DNA of 64,000 nt, from the NCBI RefSeq assembly GCF_026241895.1, contig NZ_JAPJIV010000003.1:1-64000 (forward strand). The letters are read 5' to 3'. The translations under genes and the position numbers were made by a program. The DNA comes from Pseudomonas sp. RIT-562 (lineage in GTDB: Bacteria > Pseudomonadota > Gammaproteobacteria > Pseudomonadales > Pseudomonadaceae). Shown here one piece after another: positions 43,997-53,068 of this stretch (position 1 is its first letter; the number at the start of each line of letters is the position of its first letter). Under the pieces are notes generated by a model. It did not search any database. It was not told the origin of the DNA and saw nothing but the letters and a program-made list of their open reading frames with translations.

Positions 43997-44704
43997 ATGA
44001 AAGCACTGATTGCCGCTATGAGCCTGCTGATGCTGAGCGGATGCGCCACCACTGGCCAGGCCCCCTGGTCCGCACTGACTTCCTCCGCCAGTTGCGCCAA
44101 ACCCAGTGCCGATCAGGAGCTGGCGCTGAACCTGGCGGATGACATGGCCAAGGACGGCAAGCTGCACGCCAGCCTCGCCAACCTGCAGAGCCTGCCGGAC
44201 AATCTGGCGGACGTGCGCCTGCGCAAGGCCCGGGTCTATCGCTTGCTCGGACGCAGCGATGCCGACCCCTTGTACCGCAGCCTGCTGGGCAGTTGCCGCG
44301 CCGCCGAAGCCGAACACGGCCTTGGTCAACTCGCGGCTGGCCGGGGCGACAACGGCCAGGCCCAGGCACACCTGCAACGAGCCGCACGGCTCGCGCCGAC
44401 TGACGAAAAAATCCGCAATGACCTGGGCGTGGTCTACATGAATCAGCTGCGCCTGGACGACGCACGCTTCGAGTTCCTGACGGCGATCGAGCTCAAGCAG
44501 AGCGATCAACTGGCAGCAGTGAATTTGGTGGCGTTGCTGATCTATCAGGACAACTGGCAACAGGCCGGCGAACTCGTCAGCCGCGCGGGCTTGAGCCCGG
44601 AACAATTCGGCGACGCCAAGGCTCGCGCCGAATCACTCAAGGCCCCTGCCACACGGCCGTCCACCAGCGGCCAGGTGGCGCTCGTCACTGACTCGATGAA
44701 GTAG
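43997..44704 (+). CDS. tadD: Flp pilus TPR lipoprotein TadD
   Basis: This 235-residue lipoprotein has lipobox MLSGC with the lipidated Cys at about residue 15. TPR repeats lie at about 75-190 (GLGQLAAGRGDNGQAQAHLQ, NDLGVVYMNQLRLDDARFEF). TadD acts as pilotin or scaffold for the secretin. It is 25 bp downstream of tadC in the same operon. Confidence 0.9.
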   Translation: MKALIAAMSLLMLSGCATTGQAPWSALTSSASCAKPSADQELALNLADDMAKDGKLHASLANLQSLPDNLADVRLRKARVYRLLGRSDADPLYRSLLGSCRAAEAEHGLGQLAAGRGDNGQAQAHLQRAARLAPTDEKIRNDLGVVYMNQLRLDDARFEFLTAIELKQSDQLAAVNLVALLIYQDNWQQAGELVSRAGLSPEQFGDAKARAESLKAPATRPSTSGQVALVTDSMK

Positions 44705-44715
44705 AGGAGAACACC

Positions 44716-44976
44716 ATGAAACTGATCATCCTGTGCTGCCTCCCCCTGCTGAGCCTCCCAGCCCTGGCCCTCGACGCCGGCCCCTCTTCACCGCAGCAGC
44801 AGGAAACCGAAGGATGGCTGGTGTTGCAGAGCCGCAATCAGGCGGCTTCCAACATCCCTCAAACAGCCACGGCCGCCGAACGGGAAAGAGCCATGGCGCG
44901 GTTCCTGAAAAGCTTCGAGTATCCGATTCCGGAGTTTTATGAGCAGGATACTGGGGGGACTTTGGAGGGGAATTGA
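44716..44976 (+). CDS. Small exported protein of the Tad locus (DUF3613-like)
   Basis: This 86-residue protein has a signal peptide (LIILCCLPLLSLPALA, cleaved before LDAG) and a small charged mature part (QQETEGWLVLQSRNQAAS, FLKSFEYPIPEFYEQDTGG). It resembles the short DUF3613 family found in Tad loci and occupies the place of PA4298 in P. aeruginosa, 11 bp after tadD. The function is unknown. GAGGAG precedes the ATG. Confidence 0.78.
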   Translation: MKLIILCCLPLLSLPALALDAGPSSPQQQETEGWLVLQSRNQAASNIPQTATAAERERAMARFLKSFEYPIPEFYEQDTGGTLEGN

Positions 44977-44992
44977 TGGCGATTCTTGTACC

Positions 44993-45083
44993 TGTCGGAG
45001 CAAGGCTCGCCCGCGATTGAGATCTGCAGTCGACACATTTGCCGCAGACACACCGCCATCGCCGGCAAGCCGGCTCCTACAAG
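44993..45083. repeat. Family A REP pair
   Basis: GTCGGAGCAAGGCTCGCCC faces CGCCGGCAAGCCGGCTCC in inverted orientation. They begin the 650-bp gene-free stretch 44977-45626, which further holds the structured repeat and single family A and B REPs. Confidence 0.8.
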
Positions 45084-45099
45084 GGCTCGTGTAGACAAA

Positions 45100-45400
45100 A
45101 CAAGCGCAGCGCGCCGGCTTGATGCCTTGGTCGGCCCGAAGGCCGCCACGGCGAGGCTGTTGATCGCGGACGCCCATTAACCACGCTGGCCGAACGCAGG
45201 CATTGCGCAGCGGGGAAACCGGCAAGGATGCCGGTTTAGCCGCGCTGGGGCAGGGACGCCCCATCGCGGCGACCCGCGGAGCAATGCCTGCGTTCGGGCA
45301 CACCGAGCCTAGGCGAGGTGCCGAGTGGTGGGGCAAAAGCGCTTTGGTTACTTTCGCGCTTTTCGAAAGTGACACGCCGTAAGGGCGGAACCAATAGAAG
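45100..45400. repeat. Structured intergenic repeat region
   Basis: The stretch is dense in inverted repeats and carries no convincing gene. Besides the three-way structure (45190-45297) it has a 7-bp hairpin ACTTTCG/CGAAAGT at 45350-45370. On the minus strand, phrases such as CAAGCCGGCGCGCTGCGCTT and CACTTTCGAAAAGCGCG recur, from memory, in many P. fluorescens-group genomes, often mis-annotated as tiny proteins. It is probably a multicopy element. Its exact borders are unknown. Confidence 0.55.
45190..45297. other. Predicted three-way-junction DNA/RNA structure
   Basis: An outer perfect 17-bp stem (45190-45206 with 45281-45297) encloses two hairpins. The first is AAACCGGC/GCCGGTTT (45216-45223, 45230-45237). 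The second is a 6+6-bp stem GCCGCG-TGGGGC / GCCCCA-CGCGGC (45239-45270) with one mismatch. All arms pair on either strand, so it could be a structured RNA or a cruciform repeat. Confidence 0.7.
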
Positions 45401-45435
45401 CCATTACCGCAGAAATGGATATGTACCCAAGACCA

Positions 45436-45532
45436 GATCAAAAGATCGCAGCCTCGTTTCACTCGGCAGCTCCTACAGTTTGAACAAGCTCAACCGTTGG
45501 AACTGCGGCGGGGCAAGCCTTGCTCCCACAAG
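45436..45532. repeat. Single REPs of families B and A
   Basis: A variant family B pair (AAAAGATCGCAGCCTC and CGGCAGCTCCTACAG, 45436-45478) is followed by a family A half-copy GGGCAAGCCTTGCTCCCAC (45511-45529). They close the gene-free stretch before pprB. Confidence 0.75.
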
Positions 45533-45626
45533 AGCAACGGCAGCCCCAACTCCCAGTGCGTCCTGAGCCTCTGCCGTAGAGTGATCAGTGCGCCGTGACT
45601 CTCTGCCGCAAACCCGAGTTATTAGG

Positions 45627-46376
45627 CTACAACGCCAGCGCCAACTGCGTGCGATTGTGCATGTGGGTCAAGCGCAAAACCTGCGACACATACAGCTTCA
45701 CCGTGTTTTCGGTAATCCCCAACTCGCAGGCGATCTGGTAATTGGTTTGCCCCTTGCCCACCAACCGCGCCACATCCAGTTGCCGAGGCGAGAGTTGATT
45801 GAAGACCGGTGGAATTTCCAGCCGCTCAGTACCGCCGAACGGATCTTCTCCAGACTCGGACGCACCGCGCCGCGATGGGCTGCGCCGCACCTTGTCCAGG
45901 TCCTGATACAGATCATCGATGGACTCGGAAAGAGACTGCAGCTTCTGATTCAAGTGCCCCAGCTGCAGACTCTTTTGCCGCTCGTGCAACACCGCTTCCT
46001 GGCGGCGCAAACCGTCCAGCAATTCATCCAGGTCGATAGGTTTCTGATAGTAGTCGGCAAAGCCCGCGCGGAGCGCCTTGATCACATCCTGCTTGTCCGC
46101 GCGGCCAGTCAGCATGATCGCTTCGAACACCCGGTGATTGCCGCACAGGCGCTGCAACTCCTGAACCAGCTCAATGCCATCCATGCCGGGCATGTGCAGG
46201 TCACAGAGCACCAGCCCGACATCGGCGTCATCGGTAAATCGATCGATCGCTTCCTGACTGGACTCACAGGGAACGCACTGATAACCACTGCTCCCGAGAA
46301 ACTCGCTAAGTTCTTCGACGATCAACGGCTGATCATCGACTACAAGGACTTTTACCGCCGAGGTGAGCTTGTTCAC
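45627..46376 (-). CDS. pprB: LuxR/NarL-type response regulator PprB
   Basis: This 249-residue two-component regulator has a REC domain (residues 8-125: VLVVDDQ, phosphoacceptor Asp in LVLCDLHMPGMDG, IMLTGRAD, YYQKPI), a coiled-coil linker (about 130-165) and a LuxR helix-turn-helix at the C-terminus (LSPRQLDVARLVGKGQTNYQ, GITENTVKLYVSQ). In Pseudomonas, PprB activates Flp/Tad and adhesion genes. The start is GTG with GGAG six bases upstream. The cognate kinase PprA is encoded at 47478. Confidence 0.92.
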   Translation of the reverse strand: MNKLTSAVKVLVVDDQPLIVEELSEFLGSSGYQCVPCESSQEAIDRFTDDADVGLVLCDLHMPGMDGIELVQELQRLCGNHRVFEAIMLTGRADKQDVIKALRAGFADYYQKPIDLDELLDGLRRQEAVLHERQKSLQLGHLNQKLQSLSESIDDLYQDLDKVRRSPSRRGASESGEDPFGGTERLEIPPVFNQLSPRQLDVARLVGKGQTNYQIACELGITENTVKLYVSQVLRLTHMHNRTQLALAL

Positions 46377-46494
46377 GTGCTACTCCATGCCGAAGCCAAA
46401 CACTGGCTATTCCTGTACCGACAGCCACAGGCTGTACAACTACGACTGACTTGAAAGTAGACGCACTTCTCGACTCTGTACATATGACAAGCGA

Positions 46495-46965
46495 TTAGCG
46501 GAGACAGGCCATGGTCAATGCAGCCCCTGCCAACACAAAGGGCGCAAATGGCTGTTTTTTTGACATTTGTGGGCTCATGTAGCGCAATCGTTCTCTAAGT
46601 GATTGACGCATATACAGCCAGAGTTTTGGCGAAATCAGTAACCACAAAATACTCGCGATTCCCGCGCCGATGATCGTCCCAAGAACGTGCATACCGTCCG
46701 TCGCAAGGCCCAAAGCTGTCACTAATTTCACATCACCGGCGCCCATTCGACCCATCCAGTACCCCGGGAGCGTGAAAGCCAGCGCCAGCAAAAAGGCCTG
46801 CCCGCCCTGAACGGCCTCGGCACCCAACCAGGTGTTGCCGGTCCACAGCAACCAGGCCAGCGCCAACACGCCAACGCCCAGGGTCAGGACGTTGGCAATG
46901 TGTCGTTCTCGAGCGTCCTGGGCGGCGCACACCATCAACCAGATGATCAGGAAAAAACTCTGCAT
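46495..46965 (-). CDS. fppA: Type IVb prepilin peptidase FppA
   Basis: This 156-residue inner-membrane aspartic protease of family A24 lacks the N-terminal methylase domain of PilD, as is usual for FppA/CpaA. The two catalytic Asp are in AAQDARERHIAN (about residue 17) and MGAGDVKLV (about 78). It cleaves the Flp prepilin and the pseudopilin TadF. It lies in the tad locus between pprB and tadF on the minus strand. Confidence 0.92.
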   Translation of the reverse strand: MQSFFLIIWLMVCAAQDARERHIANVLTLGVGVLALAWLLWTGNTWLGAEAVQGGQAFLLALAFTLPGYWMGRMGAGDVKLVTALGLATDGMHVLGTIIGAGIASILWLLISPKLWLYMRQSLRERLRYMSPQMSKKQPFAPFVLAGAALTMACLR

Positions 46966-47040
46966 GAGGTAAAAGCCGTCCGTTTTGGCTGAATGATTCT
47001 ATGCTCAGATTACGTTGTGATTGTCAGGGTAGACGCACAC

Positions 47041-47481
47041 ATGAAAACCGCCCTCCCCCGTAAACAAAAAGGCGCCGCGGCGATTGAATTTGCCTTGGTG
47101 TTCGTGATCTTTTTCGCAGTGCTGTACGGCCTGCTCAGTTACACCTTGCCATTGTTGCTGATGCAGTCGTTTAACGAGTCGACCGCTGAAGCGGTACGCC
47201 GCAGCGTGGCCGTGGACCCGACCACCGCCAACTACAAGCAGACCGTCGAGACGCTGGCCACCAGCGTCCTGACGCAACGCCTTTCGTGGATTCCACCGGC
47301 CTTGAAATTCAGTGTCGCCAGCGATGCGAAAGCAGTCTATGCCGCCGGCGTTCTGACGGTAAGCATCGACTATCCCACCAGCAAATTGAACAGTGTGCTG
47401 CCGTCCCTGGTACTGCCTGGGATCGGTCCGATACCCAATCTGCCGACCACACTCAGTGCACAATCGAGCCTGCAATTTTGA
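47041..47481 (+). CDS. tadF: TadE/TadF-type minor pseudopilin
   Basis: This 146-residue protein has a short basic leader (MKTALPRKQKG), the prepilin-like site KG-AAAIEFALVFVIF and one membrane helix, then a periplasmic domain. TadE/TadF proteins are FppA-processed minor pilins needed for Flp pilus assembly. Only one such gene plus tadG occur here, as in P. aeruginosa. The last four bases overlap the TTG start of pprA. Confidence 0.88.
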   Translation: MKTALPRKQKGAAAIEFALVFVIFFAVLYGLLSYTLPLLLMQSFNESTAEAVRRSVAVDPTTANYKQTVETLATSVLTQRLSWIPPALKFSVASDAKAVYAAGVLTVSIDYPTSKLNSVLPSLVLPGIGPIPNLPTTLSAQSSLQF

Positions 47482-50249
47482 GTGCCGGCGATACGTTGCT
47501 CGCGCGCCTGCTGCAGCGCCAACCGGCAAAAACCCTTATCACTGCGCAGGCCATGAGCGCGCCGGGAGTCGGTTTGCACATCCAGCTGGATGCGGCGGGT
47601 CGGGTGATTCAGCTGGCGGGACCGCTCAGACATGCACTCGCCCGTGCGGCCCCGCACGCCCAGCCGCTACCGCTGCGCGACTACCTGATGCCCCACAGCT
47701 GCCTGTCCGTCGAAGGTACGCCTGGGGATTGGCTCGGACACAGCCTGGACCTGGATTTCCAGGGCCTGGGTGACCGGCCACTGCACCTGCGCGGCTGGGT
47801 GCAGCCCCAGGCCGAAGGTTGGTTATTGCAGTTGCTGGACATCGGCGATCTATTGCTTGAGCGCCGTCAGGCGCGCAGCCGCGAGCAGTGTCAGCGGCTG
47901 GCAGCCCAGATCAGCGAGCCACTGCGTCTGTGCAGCTTGCCGCGCCTGCCGCAGGTACTGGCCGAACAACTGCGAATCCTCGCCCAACACTTGCACATCC
48001 CCTGCATTGCCGTGGCGCTGCTCGATGAGCTGGAGCAAGGCTGGCAGGTGCATGAGCAATCCAGCACCTCAGGCGCGCCGCAGTTATGGCACAACGGTCA
48101 GCGCCTGGGCACCGGCCTCGACACCTTGAGCGGCTGTGCTCCACAGCATTTGATCAGCGCCGAGCATCCACGCCTGCACGATATTTTCGGCAATGCCGAG
48201 GGCTTCGCCGTGCCCTATAACGATGCCCAAGGCGTGGCGGCCTGGTTGTTGTGTGGTTTTTATCCGGTGCAACAGCGTGCACCGGACTTGAACCCACGCG
48301 ACTGGATGCAGCTGATGGCCGCGCTGGCCGCGCCCCTGCTGGAGCGTTTGCGCGAGCAACGCCACCATCTGCACCTGGAGCGCCTGGAAGCCCTGCAAAC
48401 CCTGCTCGGCACTGGCTGGTGGGAGTTTTTCAGTGATCGCCAGGAGCTGCAGTTGGCCCCCTCGCTGGCCAGCGACCTGGGCCTGGATCAAGCGCTTTTA
48501 TCAATGCACGATTGGCTCGCACAGGTGCATCCCGCCGATCGCGAAGAGCTCGACGCACGCCTGCGCGACCTGCAGAACAACAGTGCGCCCCTACTGCTGT
48601 GCATACGGGTGCTGCGTACGGATGCCGCGCAACCGGCCACCTGGTATCGCCTGCAAGGCCAGGCCGTCGGTGCGGGAATACATCGCCGAATTATTGGTTT
48701 CATGCTCGACATCAGTGACATCAAGAACCAGCAGCAGAACGCGGCGACGGCGCATGCCCGGCTCGACAACCTGATCGCCAGCTCACCGGCGGTGATCTAT
48801 GTGCAGCGCTACGTCGAGGGTGCGCTGCTACCGACGTTTTTCAGTGAAAGCCTGTTGCCGTTACTGGGCTTTTCCCTGGCCGACTGCAGTCCCGCAATGC
48901 TGGTGGAGCGGGTGCACCCGGATGACCGCGACCAGTACTTCGAACGCACCCGGCAGTTGCTACGCCAAGGCTCGGTGCAGGCGCGTTACCGGATGCGCGA
49001 CAGTCGCGGCGATTACCACTGGCTGCTCGATGAAGCCCGCCTGCTGCGTGACGATCTCGGGTTGCCGGTGGAGGCGGTAGGTCTGTGGCTGGATGTCACC
49101 GAGGCCACCCAGGCTGCCGAGCAGGTCCGGCAAAGCGAGGAACGCTATCGCATCCTCGTGGAAGATTCCCCGGCGATGATCTGCCGTTACCTGCCCGACC
49201 TGACGCTGACTTTCGGCAACCGCCCGCTGGCGGCCTATCTGGAATGCTCGCCGCAAGCGTTACCCGGAGTGAATCTTGGCAGCTGGATGTCATCGGAACA
49301 GCGTGAGGCGTTCGTCTCGCGCCTGGAGCAACTGAGCCCTGAGAGTCCAGTGAGCACTGCGCAAATCAGTCTGCAACTGCCAGGACGTGAACATGCCTGG
49401 TGGATCTGGTCCGATCGTGGGGTGTTCGATGATCAGGGGCGGCTGCTGGAAGTTCAGGCCGTGGGCCGCGACAACACCGAACTGCGGCGCTCCCAGCAAC
49501 AACTCACCCAGAGCGCAAAAATGGCCACCCTGGGCGAAATGGCCACGGGCCTGGCCCATGAAATCAATCAGCCGCTGAACGTGATGCGCATGGCCATCGT
49601 CAATGTGCTCAAGCGCCTGGGCAACGGCGATGTCCAGCTCGATTACCTGACCGAGAAGCTCAAGCGCATCGACACCCAGGTCCAGCGCGCAGCGCGGGTG
49701 GTGGACCACATGCGCGTGTTCGGTCGCCGTTCCGAGATCGAGCAGCAGCCATTCAATCCATTGCACGCCATCGAGGGTTCGCTGGCGCTGCTGGCCGAAG
49801 GTCTGCGCGGCAAGGGAGTGGAACTGCGAGTGGGCGAGGCCGGTTTCGAAGTACAGGTGCGCGGTCATGTCGATCAGCTGGAACAGGTGCTGATCAATCT
49901 GCTGGTCAATGCCCGGGATGCCCTGCTGGCCAGGCGCGAGGCTGATCGCGAGTTCCAGCCGTGGATCGCCCTGGAGGCCGAACGGGATGCGCAACACGTG
50001 CGCCTGTGGGTCGAGGACAATGGTGGCGGCATCGATCCGCGACTGCTGGAGCGGATCTTCGAACCCTTCTTTACCACCAAGCCGGTCGGTGTCGGCACCG
50101 GGCTGGGGTTATCCGTGAGTTACGGCATTGTCGAAAACATGGGCGGGCGGCTGAGTGTGAGCAATTCGGCAAACGGGGCGCGGTTTTGTATTGAGTTGCC
50201 GATAATGCCCCAGGGGCCGCTTCGCGACCCAACGCAGGCTGCTCCATGA
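47478..50249 (+). CDS. pprA: PAS-domain sensor histidine kinase PprA
   Basis: This protein is about 923 residues long. An N-terminal half includes a GAF-like segment (about 140-290). Two PAS repeats lie at about 430-690. The HisKA box TGLAHEINQPLN carries the phosphorylated His at about residue 694. The HATPase has VLINLLVNARDA, VEDNGGGID and GTGLGLSVSYGI. No transmembrane helix is clear, so it may be cytosolic. The TTG at 47478 overlaps the tadF stop (TTGA); an ATG at 47553 (MSAPGVG) is the alternative. It phosphorylates PprB. Confidence 0.88.
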   Translation: MSAGDTLLARLLQRQPAKTLITAQAMSAPGVGLHIQLDAAGRVIQLAGPLRHALARAAPHAQPLPLRDYLMPHSCLSVEGTPGDWLGHSLDLDFQGLGDRPLHLRGWVQPQAEGWLLQLLDIGDLLLERRQARSREQCQRLAAQISEPLRLCSLPRLPQVLAEQLRILAQHLHIPCIAVALLDELEQGWQVHEQSSTSGAPQLWHNGQRLGTGLDTLSGCAPQHLISAEHPRLHDIFGNAEGFAVPYNDAQGVAAWLLCGFYPVQQRAPDLNPRDWMQLMAALAAPLLERLREQRHHLHLERLEALQTLLGTGWWEFFSDRQELQLAPSLASDLGLDQALLSMHDWLAQVHPADREELDARLRDLQNNSAPLLLCIRVLRTDAAQPATWYRLQGQAVGAGIHRRIIGFMLDISDIKNQQQNAATAHARLDNLIASSPAVIYVQRYVEGALLPTFFSESLLPLLGFSLADCSPAMLVERVHPDDRDQYFERTRQLLRQGSVQARYRMRDSRGDYHWLLDEARLLRDDLGLPVEAVGLWLDVTEATQAAEQVRQSEERYRILVEDSPAMICRYLPDLTLTFGNRPLAAYLECSPQALPGVNLGSWMSSEQREAFVSRLEQLSPESPVSTAQISLQLPGREHAWWIWSDRGVFDDQGRLLEVQAVGRDNTELRRSQQQLTQSAKMATLGEMATGLAHEINQPLNVMRMAIVNVLKRLGNGDVQLDYLTEKLKRIDTQVQRAARVVDHMRVFGRRSEIEQQPFNPLHAIEGSLALLAEGLRGKGVELRVGEAGFEVQVRGHVDQLEQVLINLLVNARDALLARREADREFQPWIALEAERDAQHVRLWVEDNGGGIDPRLLERIFEPFFTTKPVGVGTGLGLSVSYGIVENMGGRLSVSNSANGARFCIELPIMPQGPLRDPTQAAP

Positions 50250-50267
50250 AGCGTGTTTGCGGGCAGT

Positions 50268-52265
50268 TTAAATTACCAGCCCGGCGCGTCCCGGTGGCTT
50301 GCAACTGAGGTTGGCGCCGACTTCGACTTTATTCAGAGAGATGCCGAGGGCGGACAGCAGGTTGTCGAGGATGGGGTCGAGGACTTTGCTTAGCAGCCCA
50401 TCAATGACCACGCCCAGCGTGTTGTTGACCGCATCCAGTGCCCCCGCCGCTGTCGCCAGCACATCACCCAGTACGTTTGGAGCGACAGGCTTGTAGGCCT
50501 GCACTTGAACACCGGCGAGCGAGGCTTTCAAACTGTTGACGATGCCCTGCGTATCCATGTCGTAAAACAGTGGTGGTTGTTTTATCTCCGGAGGCTGGTT
50601 GTAAACGTGCGTACTCGTCGCGCCGAGCAGCGGCGAATCGACCTTGACCCCAAGCCCGCCGCCGTAAAACGGCTTGCGTGTCGACAGATCGCAGGTTTCC
50701 GGCCCTAATCCCAGAAGAGGAACCTTGCAGGTGACAGCGCCCACGTCGATTAAAGGCAAAGGCTGCACCGTTACGTCTGCCGAAGAGGAGAATGCGTTAG
50801 TCGTGTCTATCTTGCCAACCTTCAGTTTCACCAGTGCCGAATTGGTCTGGGTGGTCAGGGTTTTGGTGGCATCACTGACGCAAGTGTAGCCAGTGACGAA
50901 GCTGTTGGCGCTCCCGACTTCCAGGGCTATATCTATTCTGGATGTCGGCAATATCTGCAAATTAGTCCGCTGGCAGGTGCCACCCAAGGCACAGAATACA
51001 GACTGAAGGGCACCCGCAATATTGAGGTGCAATACATTGTTCAAGGCATCAGCCACGCCGGACAGTAACGACGTATTCAAGATGGCAGCGGGCAGCCCGG
51101 CCACTCCCGTCAACAGCGGCGGTAGGTTGAGGGACAATACGGTCCGCACCTGCGCCGTGCGCACGAATATGCGATTAGGTCCCTCCCCCGGTTTTACCTT
51201 GTCCACCAGCGCCGGATTCCCCACCGCCGACAACTGCGGCGGCTCGATCACCTTGACCTGCACCGAGCCGTTGACCAACGCCGGAATATTCAGCGGGAGA
51301 TCGACCACTATCCCGTTCTGGCTGTTGGCCAATTGCACAAAGGCTTCCACCAGCTGAAACACCTGCAGGTTGGTATTCAGCGCCGACGAGGGCGTGCCGG
51401 TCTGCAACTGCAGCAGTTGGCCTAACGTAAGTTCGGTGCTGCCGGCGATAACCTTGAGGTCAGTCAGGCCGCTAACGGCCACGTTCGCGGTGGTCCCGCC
51501 GGCCTGGAGCACGGTAATGGCGGTATCCAGCAAGCGGGTCAGGGTAATTTTCTTGTTGAGCAGCTCGGTGTAGTTGCCGGCACTGACGTTGACGTCCAGG
51601 GCCAGTTGATTCAGATAACTGAGCAGATTGATGTTGGTATCGACCAGGCCTTGCCAGCCCGCCACACTCAGGTCCAGCTTGCCCCCGAGCATTTTCCCCA
51701 GCAGCAGGTTCAAGGCTGCGGATTTGCTGGAGTCGACCACCAGGGCGGTGCTGCCAATGGTCAACATGGCCAGGGGCGGCAGCACTGCCGGAGCACCGAC
51801 CGCAGTCGCCGTGAGCTGGGTGTTGAGGCTGACCGGGCCGGGACTGAACAGCGCACCGACACCGGCGGCGATGCTGGTCGGGACCACACGAGTGGCAATC
51901 ACTCGAATGGCTTCTTTTTTAGTGGCGTCCGGGCTGAAGCTGCGCAGTTTGTCGGCGCCGGTCTGCAAGACTCCGCAGGTGGTGGTCAGGGTGACGCCGT
52001 TGGCCACGGTCAGGCCGTTGCGGCTGGCACTTTCAGTGGAGTATCTGGCGGCGGTGAGATTGGCCAGGCAATCGCCGTCGCGCGTCACGGCCTCAAGAGC
52101 CGCCACATCGGCGACTCGCTGCAGCTTGCGCTGCTCCAGATAAAGCCTGCCACTATCGAGCACCAGCAACATGAACAGCATTGCCAGGCCAAGGGTCAGC
52201 GCTGCCATCAAACCGATCGCGCCACGTTGTCGGGTCGGGCTGTGAAACTGCATGCGGGGAGACAT
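50268..52265 (-). CDS. tadG: TadG-like Flp pilus protein
   Basis: This 665-residue protein has an N-terminal TadG/TadE-like segment (RQRGAIGLMAALTLGLAMLF, then DSGRLYLEQRKLQRVADVAA) with one membrane helix, followed by about 600 periplasmic residues of Thr/Val-rich repeats without recognised domain. TadG is needed for Flp pili and may anchor them in the envelope. AAGGAG before the second codon favours ATG over an adjacent GTG. It converges with pprA, 18 bp apart, while in P. aeruginosa it lies next to tadD; the locus has been rearranged. Confidence 0.85.
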   Translation of the reverse strand: MSPRMQFHSPTRQRGAIGLMAALTLGLAMLFMLLVLDSGRLYLEQRKLQRVADVAALEAVTRDGDCLANLTAARYSTESASRNGLTVANGVTLTTTCGVLQTGADKLRSFSPDATKKEAIRVIATRVVPTSIAAGVGALFSPGPVSLNTQLTATAVGAPAVLPPLAMLTIGSTALVVDSSKSAALNLLLGKMLGGKLDLSVAGWQGLVDTNINLLSYLNQLALDVNVSAGNYTELLNKKITLTRLLDTAITVLQAGGTTANVAVSGLTDLKVIAGSTELTLGQLLQLQTGTPSSALNTNLQVFQLVEAFVQLANSQNGIVVDLPLNIPALVNGSVQVKVIEPPQLSAVGNPALVDKVKPGEGPNRIFVRTAQVRTVLSLNLPPLLTGVAGLPAAILNTSLLSGVADALNNVLHLNIAGALQSVFCALGGTCQRTNLQILPTSRIDIALEVGSANSFVTGYTCVSDATKTLTTQTNSALVKLKVGKIDTTNAFSSSADVTVQPLPLIDVGAVTCKVPLLGLGPETCDLSTRKPFYGGGLGVKVDSPLLGATSTHVYNQPPEIKQPPLFYDMDTQGIVNSLKASLAGVQVQAYKPVAPNVLGDVLATAAGALDAVNNTLGVVIDGLLSKVLDPILDNLLSALGISLNKVEVGANLSCKPPGRAGLVI

Positions 52266-52351
52266 CACGCACTCCTTTGCCGGCGTACTGCCGAGGGGTT
52301 ACCTCCATGGGTATGAGGGAGTGTAGACAAGGGTTGGCGTGACTGCCGGAC

Positions 52352-52440
52352 TGTGGGAGCGGGCTTGCTCGCGAAGGCGGTGTGTCTGCCTCATCATGGT
52401 TGATTGACACAATGCCTTCGCGAGCAAGCCCGCTCCCACA
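52352..52440. repeat. Inverted pair of family A REPs (27-bp arms)
   Basis: Perfect 27-bp arms containing GAGCGGGCTTGCTCGCG at 52352-52378 and 52414-52440 surround a 35-nt loop. The pair lies in the spacer upstream of tadG and downstream of the DUF4136 gene. Confidence 0.92.
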
Positions 52441-52456
52441 GGGGGTTGTATGTGGG

Positions 52457-53014
52457 CTATCTAGGTGGGTAGTTGGCCAGGATTCGCGCCACGGTCTCGC
52501 GGATCGCGTTGCTGCGATCAGCCGGGTTTGGCGAGCGGGCGAGCATTTGTTCGTCGCTGCCGCGCCACACCAGCTTGCCGTCCTTGCCATCGAGCAGGTC
52601 GACCTGGATCGTGGCGACCTTGTAGGTGATGTTGCGCGTTTCGTTGTACATCGGCCCGCCCCAATAACCATTCCACGGATTACCCCAGGCACCGCCGTAG
52701 TTGGTGGTGACCTGCTGCTGGCGCTGCTCGACAATCAGGTAGGTCTGCACGCTCAGGTCGCCCTTGGTGCCGGCGGCGGCCGGGCGCAGGCCGCGCTGGT
52801 CGAGCTGCTCGGTGACCGATTGGCGAATGCGCTGCTCGGTCAGGTCGCTCTTGATCCGCGGATCATCGGGCCGATATTGCAGGGCCGGTTCTTTCCAGTT
52901 CCAGCTGCGATACGCAGCAAAATCGCGACTGGCGTCAAAGTCATGGTTGACCTGGTCCGAGGCACAAGCGCCCAACAGCGCGACCACGACCAGTAAAGCG
53001 AGACGGCGGAACAT
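52457..53014 (-). CDS. DUF4136 lipoprotein
   Basis: This 185-residue lipoprotein has signal and lipobox LGAC (LALLVVVALLGACAS), Cys at about 16. DUF4136 covers about 25-180 (NHDFDASRDFAAYRSWNWKE at the start, IRETVARILANYPP at the end). A Gly/Asn/Trp-rich loop (GGAWGNPWNGYWGG) lies in the middle. The family has no known function; it is envelope-located. A second DUF4136 gene lies upstream, 54 bp away, in the same direction. Confidence 0.88.
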   Translation of the reverse strand: MFRRLALLVVVALLGACASDQVNHDFDASRDFAAYRSWNWKEPALQYRPDDPRIKSDLTEQRIRQSVTEQLDQRGLRPAAAGTKGDLSVQTYLIVEQRQQQVTTNYGGAWGNPWNGYWGGPMYNETRNITYKVATIQVDLLDGKDGKLVWRGSDEQMLARSPNPADRSNAIRETVARILANYPPR

Positions 53015-53068
53015 GATGATTCTCCGGATATCGGCATGAGCCTGCGGAACGCGTCTTATCTACTGAAG

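Noticed and set aside
44788..45462. A 224-codon minus-strand frame
   Set aside because: It runs through REPs and the structured repeat into the DUF3613-like gene; the sequence is repeat-derived and has no family motif.
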